This document shows, one piece after another, positions 54,493-63,310 of a DNA stretch of 64,000 nucleotides (the stretch's first letter is position 1; every line of letters starts with the position of its first letter). The notes below the pieces were generated by a model. That model was not told the DNA's origin, made no database searches, and worked only from the letters and a program-made list of their open reading frames with translations. This stretch comes from Anaerolineaceae bacterium (GTDB taxonomy: Bacteria > Chloroflexota > Anaerolineae > Aggregatilineales > Phototrophicaceae). Where the stretch lies: NCBI GenBank assembly GCA_020634115.1, contig JACKCH010000010.1:744001-808000 (forward strand). The letters are read 5' to 3'. Position numbers and translations under genes: made by a program.

Positions 54493-55875
54493 ATGAAAAT
54501 TGTTGTTGCAGGAACCGGATTTGTCGGGTTGGCGCACGCTGCAGTGGTTTCGGAATACGGCCATGAAGTGTACGCTTATGACATTGACGAAAAGAAAATC
54601 GCCGCTTACCAGTCGGCTGATCCTGAGCGGATTGAACATTACGTGAATGAGCCGGGACTTTCGGCAGTCATCGCGGAAAATGTTGGGCGTTATCTGTTCT
54701 TCACGACTGACCTGGAGTCGATTATCGAAGGCACTGACGCGATTTTCCTCTGCCTGCCCACGCCGCCCAACCCGAATGGTTCATCTGATCTCAGCTATTA
54801 CTTTGACGCGGCCCACTATATTGCTGAACTGCTGGCGAAGCGTAAGGATACTCGTCGTATCGTTCTGGTCAATAAAAGCACTGTGCCGGTGGGAACTGCC
54901 CGCCAGTTAGAAGCTGTGTTGAAAGAACACAAGGTTCCGAACGCAGGCGTGGCCTCCAACCCGGAATTCCTGCCGGAAGGCGACGCGGTGGAAAAATCCC
55001 GCCGTCCGGATCGTGTTGTGGTGGGTGCAGATACCGAGGAAGACTTCAGCATCCTGCGCCGCACCTACTCGCAGTTCGTGAACCATGTGCGGATTCGCTA
55101 CATTGAAACCACACCGGAAACCGCCGAATCGATTAAATATGTCGCCAATACGCTGCTGCTCACCTATATTTCCTTCTGGAATGGTGTCGGGGCGCGGCTA
55201 GGTGAAACCTTTGCCAATATCCGTATGGAAGATCTCAAGCGCGGGGTGACGGCGGATAACCGCATCAGCACCTGGGGGTCGTATGTCTCCAATGGTGCGG
55301 GCGGTTCGTGCTTCGGCAAGGACGTGCAGTCGCTTATCTACCAGTTGAAATCCGCCAACCAACCGGCGGATCTGCTGGAATCGGTTTATCACATCAATGA
55401 ATTCCAGAAAACCTATCTGGTAGACCGCGCTATCCAGGAAGCAGGCGTGAGCTTCAACCAGAAAACGGTTGCGTTGTTAGGGCTGGCCTTCAAACAGCGC
55501 ACCAACGACATGCGCGACGCCTCGTCACTCGCCGTCGTGGATGCGCTTTTAGGCAAGGGTGTGCAATCCATCCGTGCTTACGACCCGCTGGCGGTAGCTG
55601 AAGCCAAACGTTTCTTTGACCCGGCCAAGAATCAACTGTTCGAGAAAATCAGCTATCACGACTCGGTCACCGAGGCGCTGGAAGGCAGTGACATGCTGTT
55701 TATTTCAACTGACTGGGAAGAATTTCGCGGTCTTTCCCGCACAATTGAGAAATGTGTGCAACCGCCGTACCTTGTCATGGATGGCCGCCGCATGATCCCG
55801 GACTTCATGCAGTTGGTTGAACAGGGCTACGGTTATCTTGCAGTGGGTTCAGCCTATATAGGGCCAAAGGAGTAG
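54493..55875 (+). CDS. UDP-glucose/GDP-mannose dehydrogenase family protein
   Basis: 460 residues. Oxidises a UDP-sugar (probably UDP-glucose to UDP-glucuronate) with two NAD+. Seen: the N-terminal Rossmann motif VAGTGFVGLAHAAVVSEYGH, the VNKSTVPVGTARQLE segment, NPEFLPEGDAVEKSRRPDR, and the catalytic Cys273 in GAGGSCFGKDVQSL (usually GGSCFPKD, so Pro is replaced by Gly). The C-terminal UDP-binding domain is complete. It supplies precursors for capsule or exopolysaccharide. No glycosyltransferase lies next to it. A strong terminator follows at 55914. Confidence 0.92.
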   Translation: MKIVVAGTGFVGLAHAAVVSEYGHEVYAYDIDEKKIAAYQSADPERIEHYVNEPGLSAVIAENVGRYLFFTTDLESIIEGTDAIFLCLPTPPNPNGSSDLSYYFDAAHYIAELLAKRKDTRRIVLVNKSTVPVGTARQLEAVLKEHKVPNAGVASNPEFLPEGDAVEKSRRPDRVVVGADTEEDFSILRRTYSQFVNHVRIRYIETTPETAESIKYVANTLLLTYISFWNGVGARLGETFANIRMEDLKRGVTADNRISTWGSYVSNGAGGSCFGKDVQSLIYQLKSANQPADLLESVYHINEFQKTYLVDRAIQEAGVSFNQKTVALLGLAFKQRTNDMRDASSLAVVDALLGKGVQSIRAYDPLAVAEAKRFFDPAKNQLFEKISYHDSVTEALEGSDMLFISTDWEEFRGLSRTIEKCVQPPYLVMDGRRMIPDFMQLVEQGYGYLAVGSAYIGPKE

Positions 55876-55913
55876 CATTTCCACACCAGAATCGCTATAA
55901 ATTAGCTGCGACC

Positions 55914-55947
55914 AAATGGGGGATGAGTCTGTTCATCCCCCATTTTT
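55914..55947 (+). terminator. intrinsic terminator after the UDP-sugar dehydrogenase
   Basis: AAATGGGGGATGA and TCATCCCCCATTT form a 13-bp perfect stem with a 6-base loop and a T-run. It is among the strongest terminators in the window. Confidence 0.88.
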
Positions 55948-56016
55948 ATTGGATTTGTTCAAGCCTGACTATGTTCAGGAATCAACACTTGCTGACTTGT
56001 GTAAGGAGTTCTGGAT

Positions 56017-57201
56017 ATGCGTAAATTAGCCTGGATACTGGTTTTGCTGTGGATTATTGTCCTGCCCGCCGCCGCACAGGAAGGGGACGCGCCGGTGACG
56101 ACCCGCAGCCAAGCCCCTGACCCTTCGGTCTATCAATTGGTGACGGTGGCTCAAGGATTTCACCGTCCGATTCTGGTGACCAATGCCGGGGATGGCAGCG
56201 GGCGTGTGTTTGTCGTCCAGCAAAGCGGGCGGGTGCGGATTCTGAAGGGTACTGGTTACCTGGAACCGCCTTTCCTGGATTTGGCGCAGATGATTAGCCC
56301 CTCTGCCGGCAGCATCACCTATTCCGAACAGGGTCTGCTGGGATTGGCATTTCACCCGAATTTTGCCGAAAACGGGCAGGTGTTCGTGGACTATACTGAT
56401 CTCAATGGTAATACGGTGGTCGCCCGTTATATGGTCATGGCCGATGATCCCAATCAGGTAGACCCGACCAGCGCCCAAATCCTGCTTCAAGTTCAGCAAC
56501 CCTTTGCCAATCACAATGGCGGTTACCTGGCATTCGGGCCAGATGGCTATCTCTATGTTGCGTTAGGCGATGGCGGTTCAGCAGGCGATCCGTATGGCAA
56601 CGGCCAGAATCCTAGTACGTTACTCGGTTCTATCTTGCGGCTAGACGTGGATTCCGGTGAACCGTATAGTATTCCGGCGGATAACCCCTACATCAACCAG
56701 CCTGATTTCGCGCCAGAAATCTGGGCATGGGGGCTGCGGAACCCCTGGCGTTACAGTTTTGATCGTGCTACTGGCGACCTGTATATCGCAGATGTCGGCC
56801 AGAGTCTTTACGAAGAGGTTAACTTCCAGCCAGCGGATAGCGCCGGCGGTGAAAATTATGGCTGGAATATTATGGAAGCCACGCACCCTTACAGCGGTGC
56901 CCCTATCCCTGATGGACTGGTTTCGCCCTTTTTTGAGTACTCGCACGGTCCGGGCTGCTCAGTTACCGGCGGATATGTTTACCGGGGCGATGCGCTACCG
57001 GACTTACAGGGCGTCTACTTCTTTGGTGACTGGTGCAGTGGGTATATCTGGGCCAGCTACCGCGATGAAACCGAGGTATGGCATACTGATGTGTTCATGC
57101 AGGGTGTAGGGAATATCAGTTCGTTTGGCGAGGACGAAAACGGCGAATTGTACGTCGTGGATTACAGAGGCATCGTGAGTCGGCTGGAAGCAGCACAATA
57201 A
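56017..57201 (+). CDS. PQQ-dependent sugar dehydrogenase, soluble GDH/HHIP type
   Basis: 394 residues, exported. Seen: a signal peptide (1-20, ending PAAAQ), then the six-bladed GSDH fold with FHRPILVTNAGDGSGRVFVV, a catalytic-type His in NHNGGYLAFGPDGYLYVALG, DGGSAGDPYGNGQNP, NPWRYSFDRATGDLYIADVG and a Cys pair in GPGCSVTGGYVYRG / GDWCSGYI. Known: enzymes of this group oxidise aldose sugars with bound PQQ and calcium outside the cell. Whether this one binds PQQ is not proved. GGAG precedes the ATG. Confidence 0.9.
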   Translation: MRKLAWILVLLWIIVLPAAAQEGDAPVTTRSQAPDPSVYQLVTVAQGFHRPILVTNAGDGSGRVFVVQQSGRVRILKGTGYLEPPFLDLAQMISPSAGSITYSEQGLLGLAFHPNFAENGQVFVDYTDLNGNTVVARYMVMADDPNQVDPTSAQILLQVQQPFANHNGGYLAFGPDGYLYVALGDGGSAGDPYGNGQNPSTLLGSILRLDVDSGEPYSIPADNPYINQPDFAPEIWAWGLRNPWRYSFDRATGDLYIADVGQSLYEEVNFQPADSAGGENYGWNIMEATHPYSGAPIPDGLVSPFFEYSHGPGCSVTGGYVYRGDALPDLQGVYFFGDWCSGYIWASYRDETEVWHTDVFMQGVGNISSFGEDENGELYVVDYRGIVSRLEAAQ

Positions 57202-57241
57202 TATGAGCACTACGTTTTAGTGCCATTCAAATAAAGCATGA

Positions 57242-57278
57242 GGCAGTAAAATATGCACTATTTTTACTGCCCTTTTTT
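57242..57278 (+). terminator. intrinsic terminator after the sugar dehydrogenase
   Basis: GGCAGTAAAA and TTTTACTGCC form a 10-bp stem with a loop of about ten bases (partly A-T pairable), followed by six T. Confidence 0.82.
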
Positions 57279-57427
57279 CATTACTGATACTCGAATCCAA
57301 AAATGTGCTCTGCGATGTTTATCATGAAAATTTGGTGAAAAACATCGGTATTTTGGGTTTACTATGGCATGAAATCACCCATTTGAGCCTTACACTAGAA
57401 GACATCGCTAGGGGTAAGGGGTGTTTT

Positions 57428-58582
57428 ATGCAATCGTATCAAGAGTGGTTGGATGCATTGCGGAGTCATAAGGAAGATGAGCGCTGGTTAGATGCGCATG
57501 GTGATGATATACAAGCCATCATCCGAACGTGTTTATCAGTGCCCCATAAATTCGAGATCGGTACAGAGCTTTTGATAATGGCGTTTCCATATTATGCCCT
57601 GTACAGGGCAACGAATACCTCAACCTGGATTGGTCTATTGATTGATGGGCTGCTCCAGGCGCAGGAACGCGAAGATGAGGAAATCGAGACTCAATTAATG
57701 TCGTATGTTGCCGAGGGTCGTATGGCACAGGGCAATCTTGAGACAGCCTACATAGCCTATACCTATGTGATTGAGCAGGCCCATGCCAAAGCCAATATGT
57801 CTCTTGAGCTTGAGGGGCATACCGGGTTGATATGGTTGCAGGCCATCCATCAGAACAAGACTTCTTCTTTAAATAATGATCTTATCGAAAACGCACTGAA
57901 TCTCGCGCGCCTCTTGGGGAATTCTGAGACGACAGCTCGACTGTATCATGCGTTGGCAGCGGTCTATATACAATACCGCTATTCGGACAAGGCTCTGGAA
58001 TACGGTCAAATGGCGTATGCCTATTGGTTAAACAGGAACGAGCGGATCGGACAGGCCAAAGTTGCATACTCATTGGCATCCGCCTACCGGATGATAGATC
58101 GACTTGAGTTGGCTGATAGCTTTCTGGCGATTGCGATGGATGTGTTCAGTAAAACGAACTACCAGCGCCAGTATATTTTAACGGTGTATGAACGCGGTGT
58201 GCTGTTCTGGAAACGCGGTCTTTTTGAAGAAGCGGAACAATGGCTTAATGAGGCTCTGGTCGAAGCCCAGAAACTGGGAGTCAATTTCCATATCGCCTCG
58301 GTTAATCAGGCGCTTGGACAGGTTTATATAGACTTGGATAGATTGCAGGATGCTCGCGAGAGACTGAAGGCGGCGCAAGTTTCCTGGAAAGATATAAATA
58401 ACATCTACCAGCAAGCTAGTGTGTGCTGCATTCTGGCCTGCCTGGAGAATAAGGCTGGCGACCCTGATGCCGCCGGGGAGTGCATCGCACTTGCCCGGTC
58501 ATTGTGCTCTCAAATCATTGAGGATAACCTTCGGGAAAAGATGGAGAAATTCATTGAGAATGCCGAGTCCGGTATTTGTTGA
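57428..58582 (+). CDS. TPR-like helical repeat protein
   Basis: About 384 residues, cytoplasmic, no catalytic motif. Seen: helical repeats throughout, e.g. ALNLARLLGNSETTARLYHA, AVYIQYRYSDKALEYGQMAY, LASAYRMIDRLELADSFLAI and LGQVYIDLDRLQDARERLKA. This pattern matches TPR arrays such as those of regulatory (MalT/SARP-type) C-terminal halves, but no DNA-binding domain is present. The ATG at 57428 has AAGGGG seven bases upstream; the frame opens at 57305 but that extension overlaps no conserved repeat. The frame is more AT-rich than the neighbours. Function unknown. Confidence 0.7.
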   Translation: MQSYQEWLDALRSHKEDERWLDAHGDDIQAIIRTCLSVPHKFEIGTELLIMAFPYYALYRATNTSTWIGLLIDGLLQAQEREDEEIETQLMSYVAEGRMAQGNLETAYIAYTYVIEQAHAKANMSLELEGHTGLIWLQAIHQNKTSSLNNDLIENALNLARLLGNSETTARLYHALAAVYIQYRYSDKALEYGQMAYAYWLNRNERIGQAKVAYSLASAYRMIDRLELADSFLAIAMDVFSKTNYQRQYILTVYERGVLFWKRGLFEEAEQWLNEALVEAQKLGVNFHIASVNQALGQVYIDLDRLQDARERLKAAQVSWKDINNIYQQASVCCILACLENKAGDPDAAGECIALARSLCSQIIEDNLREKMEKFIENAESGIC

Positions 58583-58730
58583 TCTGGTGGTACACTGATT
58601 TAAAACCTTCAGGCCGATCCCTGCAAGATCGGCCTGAGCGGTGGTTATCCCATTTGACGGATTAGGGTACTGGCGGGATGACCGGGGGGTCGGGTTGGAG
58701 TGTGTAGAACATCTCTATCTCCTACATGCA

Positions 58731-58763
58731 CTATTTTGCGATGACACCAGCATCGCAAAATAG
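58731..58763. repeat. perfect 13-bp-arm palindrome
   Basis: CTATTTTGCGATG and CATCGCAAAATAG are perfect inverted arms around a 7-base loop. No T-run follows on either strand. It could be a protein-binding site or an RNA hairpin. The direct CGGACACAAA repeats lie about 25 bases away. Confidence 0.65.
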
Positions 58764-58841
58764 ACCCCCCTCTGTCCCTCGGATTCGGACACAAAGCGGA
58801 CACAAAACGGACAACTTTTAAAAAGCGAGTTCTTAGGAGAT

Positions 58842-58866
58842 AAAAAAGGGCGCAAAAGCTGCGCCC
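58842..58866 (-). terminator. intrinsic terminator of the cupin-hutI operon
   Basis: On the minus strand TGGGGCGCAGC reads into GGGCGCA/TGCGCCC arms around a 5-base loop, followed by TTTTTTA. It lies about 30 bases after the hutI stop. Confidence 0.8.
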
Positions 58867-58896
58867 CATGAGGAAAAGGCAAGGTGAGGGGTATCT

Positions 58897-60159
58897 TTAG
58901 ATAATCTGTTCCCCTTTGATAATGACCGACTCCACCCGATTGACTCCGAACTCGTAAATCAGCGACCGGTAATCTGGTGTGTCGAGTATCAGGCAGTCGG
59001 CCTGTTTGCCGACTTCCAGCGACCCTACACGATCTCCCAGACCAATAGCATAGGCAGCGTTAAGCGTGCTGGCGTTGAGGGCTTCGGCGGGCAGGAGTTT
59101 CTGATACCGGGATGCAATCGCCATGACCATCGGCATACTTGGTGTCGGCGCGGAGCCGGGGTTGATGTCGGTTGCCAGTGCCAGGACGCCTCCGGCGTCT
59201 ATCAGATAACGGGCATTAGCGAAGTGCGTCGCCCCCAGATTGAAATTCACGGCAGGGAGCGCGACACCAACCGTATCCGATGCGGCCAGTAAATCCAACT
59301 CGGTTTCCGGTGTAACGTCCAGGTGATCTACCGAAGTTGCCCCTAACGCAACGGCCATCGTCACGCCACCCAGATTCACAAATTCATCTACATGGGCCTT
59401 AATACCCATCCCGGACTGTTGCCCGGCTACCAGCACCCGGCGCGAGGTGGTCAGGTCAAAAACGCCTTTTTCGCAGAATACGTCTATAAAGAAGGGGGAT
59501 GAATCGCCGGATTGTGTCTGTGCCTCTGTGATGGCCGGGAGTATCTCGTGAATCACCGCTTCGGCATAGGTGACGGCGTCCGGGTATTCCGGCGGAACAG
59601 CGTGCGCCCCCAGGAAGGTTGGTACGAGGGTCATGGGGTGGTCGGTTGCTAGTTTGAGAATGACCGCCAGCATCTTCAGTTCGGCGTCCTGGTGCAGACC
59701 GTAGCCGGTTTTGATTTCGGCGGTAGTTGTGCCGAGCCGCAGCATTGTATCCAATCGTGCCCGGCTTTCCTCATAAAGCATCTGAAGCTGCGCAGCGCGG
59801 GTTGCCCGCACGGTACTCATGATGCCACCGCCTGCTGCCATGATGTCCATGTAGGTCTTGCCCTGAATCCGCATCTCAAATTCGTCCAGGCGGTTGCCAG
59901 CATAGACCGTGTGGGTATGGCAGTCCACCAAACCGGGGATTACAGCTTTATCGCGGGCGCTGATGGCCTGCTCGCTGGCATAATGCGCGGTGATCTCATC
60001 AGTTGTCCCTACCGCCACGATATGTCCATCCTGCACGGCCAACGCGCCGTCCGGGATAATGCCCACGTCACGCATTTGGTCGCCGCGTTTAGGTTGGCCG
60101 TTCCCGGTGCAGGTGACAAGCTGTTCCGCGTGAATCAGGAGTAAATCTACCTGTCGCAT
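58897..60159 (-). CDS. hutI: imidazolonepropionase
   Basis: 420 residues. Hydrolyses 4-imidazolone-5-propanoate to formiminoglutamate in histidine breakdown. Seen: the amidohydrolase metal motif PGLVDCHTHTVYAGNR (His81, His83), then EFEMRIQGKTYMDIMAAGGG, KTGYGLHQDAELKML, and the metal-binding His/Asp later (HVDEF, HLD, DINPGSAPTPSM). Length and sequence fit HutI well. No hutH, hutU or hutG gene is nearby; the partner gene is the cupin 24 bases upstream, so it forms a two-gene unit. Confidence 0.95.
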   Translation of the reverse strand: MRQVDLLLIHAEQLVTCTGNGQPKRGDQMRDVGIIPDGALAVQDGHIVAVGTTDEITAHYASEQAISARDKAVIPGLVDCHTHTVYAGNRLDEFEMRIQGKTYMDIMAAGGGIMSTVRATRAAQLQMLYEESRARLDTMLRLGTTTAEIKTGYGLHQDAELKMLAVILKLATDHPMTLVPTFLGAHAVPPEYPDAVTYAEAVIHEILPAITEAQTQSGDSSPFFIDVFCEKGVFDLTTSRRVLVAGQQSGMGIKAHVDEFVNLGGVTMAVALGATSVDHLDVTPETELDLLAASDTVGVALPAVNFNLGATHFANARYLIDAGGVLALATDINPGSAPTPSMPMVMAIASRYQKLLPAEALNASTLNAAYAIGLGDRVGSLEVGKQADCLILDTPDYRSLIYEFGVNRVESVIIKGEQII

Positions 60160-60183
60160 GGTTTTTGCTCCTTGTATGGATTG

Positions 60184-60546
60184 TTATTTGTTCAGTGGCA
60201 GTCCCAGCCGCGCTCGTGTGACCGGCTGTTTTTCCTGGCGGGCAGCCTCGCCGGAAAAAGCGGGGGTGTGGATGACAAAGTGGAAGTAATCCGGCGAACT
60301 GTGGAGGAACGTGTGCGCTTCACCCGGCTCGAGCGCCAGCATATCCCCTGGATTTAGTGTGATCGTCTGTGTTTCGACACGGATTTCCGCCATGCCGCGT
60401 GCCACTAAGTAAATCTCGGTGATGTGGGTGTGTACATGGGGTTCATCTATGCCCATATTAGCATAGCCGACAGCCACCGCCAGGTCACTGTTCCAGGGGC
60501 CAACATACCAGCCTTTATCCGCAAAATCGGCGTGTGCGATCCGCAT
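60184..60546 (-). CDS. small cupin protein
   Basis: 120 residues. Seen: a single cupin barrel with metal ligands in EPHVHTHITEIYLV (two His, Glu) and a His in EPGEAHTFLHS. The gene lies just before hutI on the same strand, 24 bases apart. It may bind a histidine-degradation intermediate or act as a small-molecule isomerase. The family is too broad to say more. Confidence 0.85.
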   Translation of the reverse strand: MRIAHADFADKGWYVGPWNSDLAVAVGYANMGIDEPHVHTHITEIYLVARGMAEIRVETQTITLNPGDMLALEPGEAHTFLHSSPDYFHFVIHTPAFSGEAARQEKQPVTRARLGLPLNK

Positions 60547-60682
60547 AGAATCTCTCCGTTCTGCTGCTGGGTGTTACTTTTCCGGCGATTTTTCCTGTGG
60601 AACCCAATAGAGATTATATCTTCAGCAAATCCGCCGTAAGCAACACCCCTGTTCAATTACTTCACAATAAGCGAACACCGAT

Positions 60683-62353
60683 CTATTGGACGGTAATGGT
60701 GCAGGTGTACGTTTCGCCCTCTAACCAATTACCCGTATAGGTATATACCCCTGGTGTCAGCACGACATCGGCCTCCGTAGAGATACCCCACTCGTTGTAG
60801 GTAGCATTCCAGTGACATCCTGGCGATAAACGATAGTTGGTAGGGGCCGGCCCGGTACCCGTGAAAGTTGCCAATCCCCGTCTCTGACCGTCGGCGACGG
60901 CATCTTCACAGGTTGCCCAGTAATTGCGGGAAAGCCCCATATTGAGAGTGATTCGACCCGCATTTACGACCGGCGAGATACATAGTCCAATTGGGACAAG
61001 GCTGCTGTTTCCGCTACCGCTGTTCACGACTGCTCCGGGTACCGGTGTCGGCAGAGGTGGCAAATCCTCCTCTGGGATGACCATAACACCGCTACAGTTT
61101 CCGCTTGTTTCAACCAAATCGGAACGCACCCAGCGCTCACCGGATAGCTTCCACCAGACGAACCCATCGCGCCCTTCGGCCTGACCGATAACGATTGTGC
61201 CACTGTTTGCCGATAGACTCGCCAAGCGAGTATAAGCTGTTCCCGGCCCACTACGGAGGTTGACTGCCGCACTGGATGATGCCCTGCAAGCACTGCGGGC
61301 AGCGATTTGAGCTTCAGTGAGGGGTGTAGCAACCCTGATTTGCTGGGGCAACAGAGAGATGGGTTGTGAATGTACCGCTTCCTCTGTATAGGGTTCGGGA
61401 TCACCGGGCGGCCCGGAGGCCGATAGATTCTTATCTATCGGAATTGCTGTTTGTGTTCCCGCCAGAACGGTAACTGTCTTCTCAAAGGCGGTGACGATGG
61501 CCTGTCCTTCCAACAGATTGATCGTCAGGGCATTCCCCGCTTCGGCCTGCAAAAACGCTGTCGAATGGAGTCTGACATTGACCTCATTGATGGTGAATAT
61601 GATTTCGCCCGCGCCTTCCGGCGTTTGAATCAACAGGCCGCTGTTAGGCGCTTCATTGCATGCCGAATCATTTAGTCCTGTGCGCAGGTAGAAGGCTTGT
61701 AGAGGCCGATAAATTACATCGTCGGGCTGGACTACGCTGAGTTTCTGAATATCGTCCGCTGATTGCAGCAAAAATCCTGCGACCCAACCCACTGTATCAT
61801 ACTCATCCAGTATCACCCGCAGCCAATCCGATCCAGTATTGCGACCATTGGCCGTTAATGCTGTACCCGGCGCTAAGGTCGTGATAATGCTACCATCCGG
61901 GCTGCGTCGTGCGTTAATGTTCTCGGACGCCGAGACTGTAACTGTAATCTCCGGCAATTCCTCAACCGCATTTTGAATTTCGACATCACCCAGGAGCAAA
62001 AACGTGACATTCTGACCGGGCAGCGTATCGGGGAGATTGGCCTGCAACTTCAGCATGGCAATACCCCATTCCTGCATAGATTCATTCATACTGCTGAGCC
62101 GCAGCGATTGAATATCAGCGATGCTGACCAAGTCACCGGGCGTATCGAACTTCAACGAGGTGGCTCCGGGCTGTGGTTCAGCTACCAGCAATATATTCCC
62201 GTAACATGCTTGATTGCGTCCCGTGCCATCACACAGATTACGCACTGTATCGAGTGCTGTCTGTACGATAACCGGGCAGGTTGTATCCTGTGCAGTTGAA
62301 ACCAGTGACAGGCCGAAAGTAAATAGTAAGATGAGAAAAAGTGATTTTCGCAT
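60683..62353 (-). CDS. secreted protein with two SH3b domains, paralogue of 49626-50723
   Basis: 556 residues, exported. Seen: a signal peptide (1-21); the shared module with TALDTVRNLCDGTGRNQACY and QANLPDTLPGQNVTFLLLGD (26-125); an SH3b domain at about 136-198 (ENINARRSPDGSIITTLAPG); a FecR-like strand region at 245-305 (RLHSTAFLQAEAGNALTINL); a second SH3b at about 360-418 (AAVNLRSGPGTAYTRLASLS); and a C-terminal Cys-rich beta region. It lacks a C-terminal anchor. SH3b domains bind peptidoglycan or other polymers. The ribosome-binding site lies in the leader hairpin at 62363-62402. Confidence 0.8.
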   Translation of the reverse strand: MRKSLFLILLFTFGLSLVSTAQDTTCPVIVQTALDTVRNLCDGTGRNQACYGNILLVAEPQPGATSLKFDTPGDLVSIADIQSLRLSSMNESMQEWGIAMLKLQANLPDTLPGQNVTFLLLGDVEIQNAVEELPEITVTVSASENINARRSPDGSIITTLAPGTALTANGRNTGSDWLRVILDEYDTVGWVAGFLLQSADDIQKLSVVQPDDVIYRPLQAFYLRTGLNDSACNEAPNSGLLIQTPEGAGEIIFTINEVNVRLHSTAFLQAEAGNALTINLLEGQAIVTAFEKTVTVLAGTQTAIPIDKNLSASGPPGDPEPYTEEAVHSQPISLLPQQIRVATPLTEAQIAARSACRASSSAAVNLRSGPGTAYTRLASLSANSGTIVIGQAEGRDGFVWWKLSGERWVRSDLVETSGNCSGVMVIPEEDLPPLPTPVPGAVVNSGSGNSSLVPIGLCISPVVNAGRITLNMGLSRNYWATCEDAVADGQRRGLATFTGTGPAPTNYRLSPGCHWNATYNEWGISTEADVVLTPGVYTYTGNWLEGETYTCTITVQ

Positions 62354-62362
62354 TTAAAAATC

Positions 62363-62402
62363 CCCCCTGAGATTTTTATTATTCAGAATATAACTCAGGG
62401 GG
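62363..62402 (-). promoter_or_regulatory. leader hairpin that encloses the ribosome-binding site
   Basis: CCCCCTGAG (62363-62371) and CTCAGGGGG (62394-62402) are perfect 9-base arms around a 22-base AT-rich loop. On the minus-strand mRNA the second arm CTCAGGGGGG is followed by ATTTTTAA and the ATG at 62353, so the purine-rich Shine-Dalgarno lies in the stem. Pairing would block translation start. It also resembles a terminator for the upstream gene (62507). Confidence 0.5.
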
Positions 62403-62506
62403 TTTCTTTTGCGCCATATATGACCCATACCATGGACAGACGGGCGTGAATGCGGGGGCTATATTTACCGATGTTGCCACAGCCGTCAGCTACCGCTAGA
62501 ACGGTT

Positions 62507-63310
62507 TCACTTCTCTGGTGGTTTTTCCGGTGGAATCCAACCGAAGGGCGTATCTTCATCCAGTAGATTGAAGGGGTGGGGGGCGCTGGTCGGCAGCGGC
62601 GTTTCATCCGGCAGCAGGGGCGCGGCGCCGCGTGCCTCGCGGGCAGTGTTGCGTTTCCGCAGGTCAGGAGCGTAATAGCGTTTCTTCGTCGGGTGTGGAT
62701 TCAGGGCGATACGCGCCACCCCTCGCGCCAGCATATCCACCGGCATCGGGGCGACCCGTCCGAACCAGAACCAGGAAACAACCGGCGTGCTGCCTAGAAT
62801 CGTCATGAGCAGATAGAACAGGTGACGACGCTGCCCGCGTACATAGGCCACCGGAGCGCGTACCGTTATGGCGTCCAGCCCGACCCGCTCCATGTATTCT
62901 TCCGCCTGGCGTTTGGCGTGCAGGTAGTGACCGTTGACCCAGGGGGCGCGGGCGCTGCTCATCAAAATCATGCGATTCGCGCCGTCGCCTACACACATAT
63001 TGGCGACGTTCCGGGCTGAAACGAAATTCAGCCAGTTGTGGTTGAGTCCTTGCGCCGGGTCACTGACCATGCTGCCTACCGTATGGATGACCGCGTCATG
63101 CCCCCGCGCCCGCCCGCGCAGACTGGCCGGAGTCCATACGTCGGCTGTCCACCAGCGAACACGGCCTTCCAACGGCCCTAACCGGTCTTCCGCGCCGGGA
63201 CGCACCAGCAGTGTAACCGCCGCGCCTTCCGCCAGCAGCGCCGCCGCGATGTTATCCCCTAAGAATGTGCCGCCGCCTGTGACCAGGATGCGCCGGTTAT
63301 CGGTTGGCAT
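62507..63310 (-). CDS. NAD(P)-binding epimerase/dehydratase-like protein
   Basis: 267 residues. Seen: the N-terminal Rossmann motif ILVTGGGTFLGDNIAAALLA, VIHTVGSMVSDP, a YxxxK catalytic-type pair in YLHAKRQAEEY, and a Pro-rich C-terminal tail. This fits the atypical SDR / NmrA / NDUFA9-like group, which act as sugar epimerases, reductases or subunits with bound nucleotide. Function is not fixed. Its ATG is preceded by an ACTTACAAT element at 63345. Confidence 0.82.
   Translation of the reverse strand: MPTDNRRILVTGGGTFLGDNIAAALLAEGAAVTLLVRPGAEDRLGPLEGRVRWWTADVWTPASLRGRARGHDAVIHTVGSMVSDPAQGLNHNWLNFVSARNVANMCVGDGANRMILMSSARAPWVNGHYLHAKRQAEEYMERVGLDAITVRAPVAYVRGQRRHLFYLLMTILGSTPVVSWFWFGRVAPMPVDMLARGVARIALNPHPTKKRYYAPDLRKRNTAREARGAAPLLPDETPLPTSAPHPFNLLDEDTPFGWIPPEKPPEK

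Larger units (their letters stand above)
58583..58896. other. 314-base gap with three inverted repeats
   Basis: Besides the 58731-58763 and 58842-58866 elements listed separately, CAGGCCGATC and GATCGGCCTG (58610-58636) form a 10-bp stem 28 bases after the TPR-like gene, without a T-run. CGGACACAAA is then repeated in tandem (about 58787-58812). No reading frame. Confidence 0.5.
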
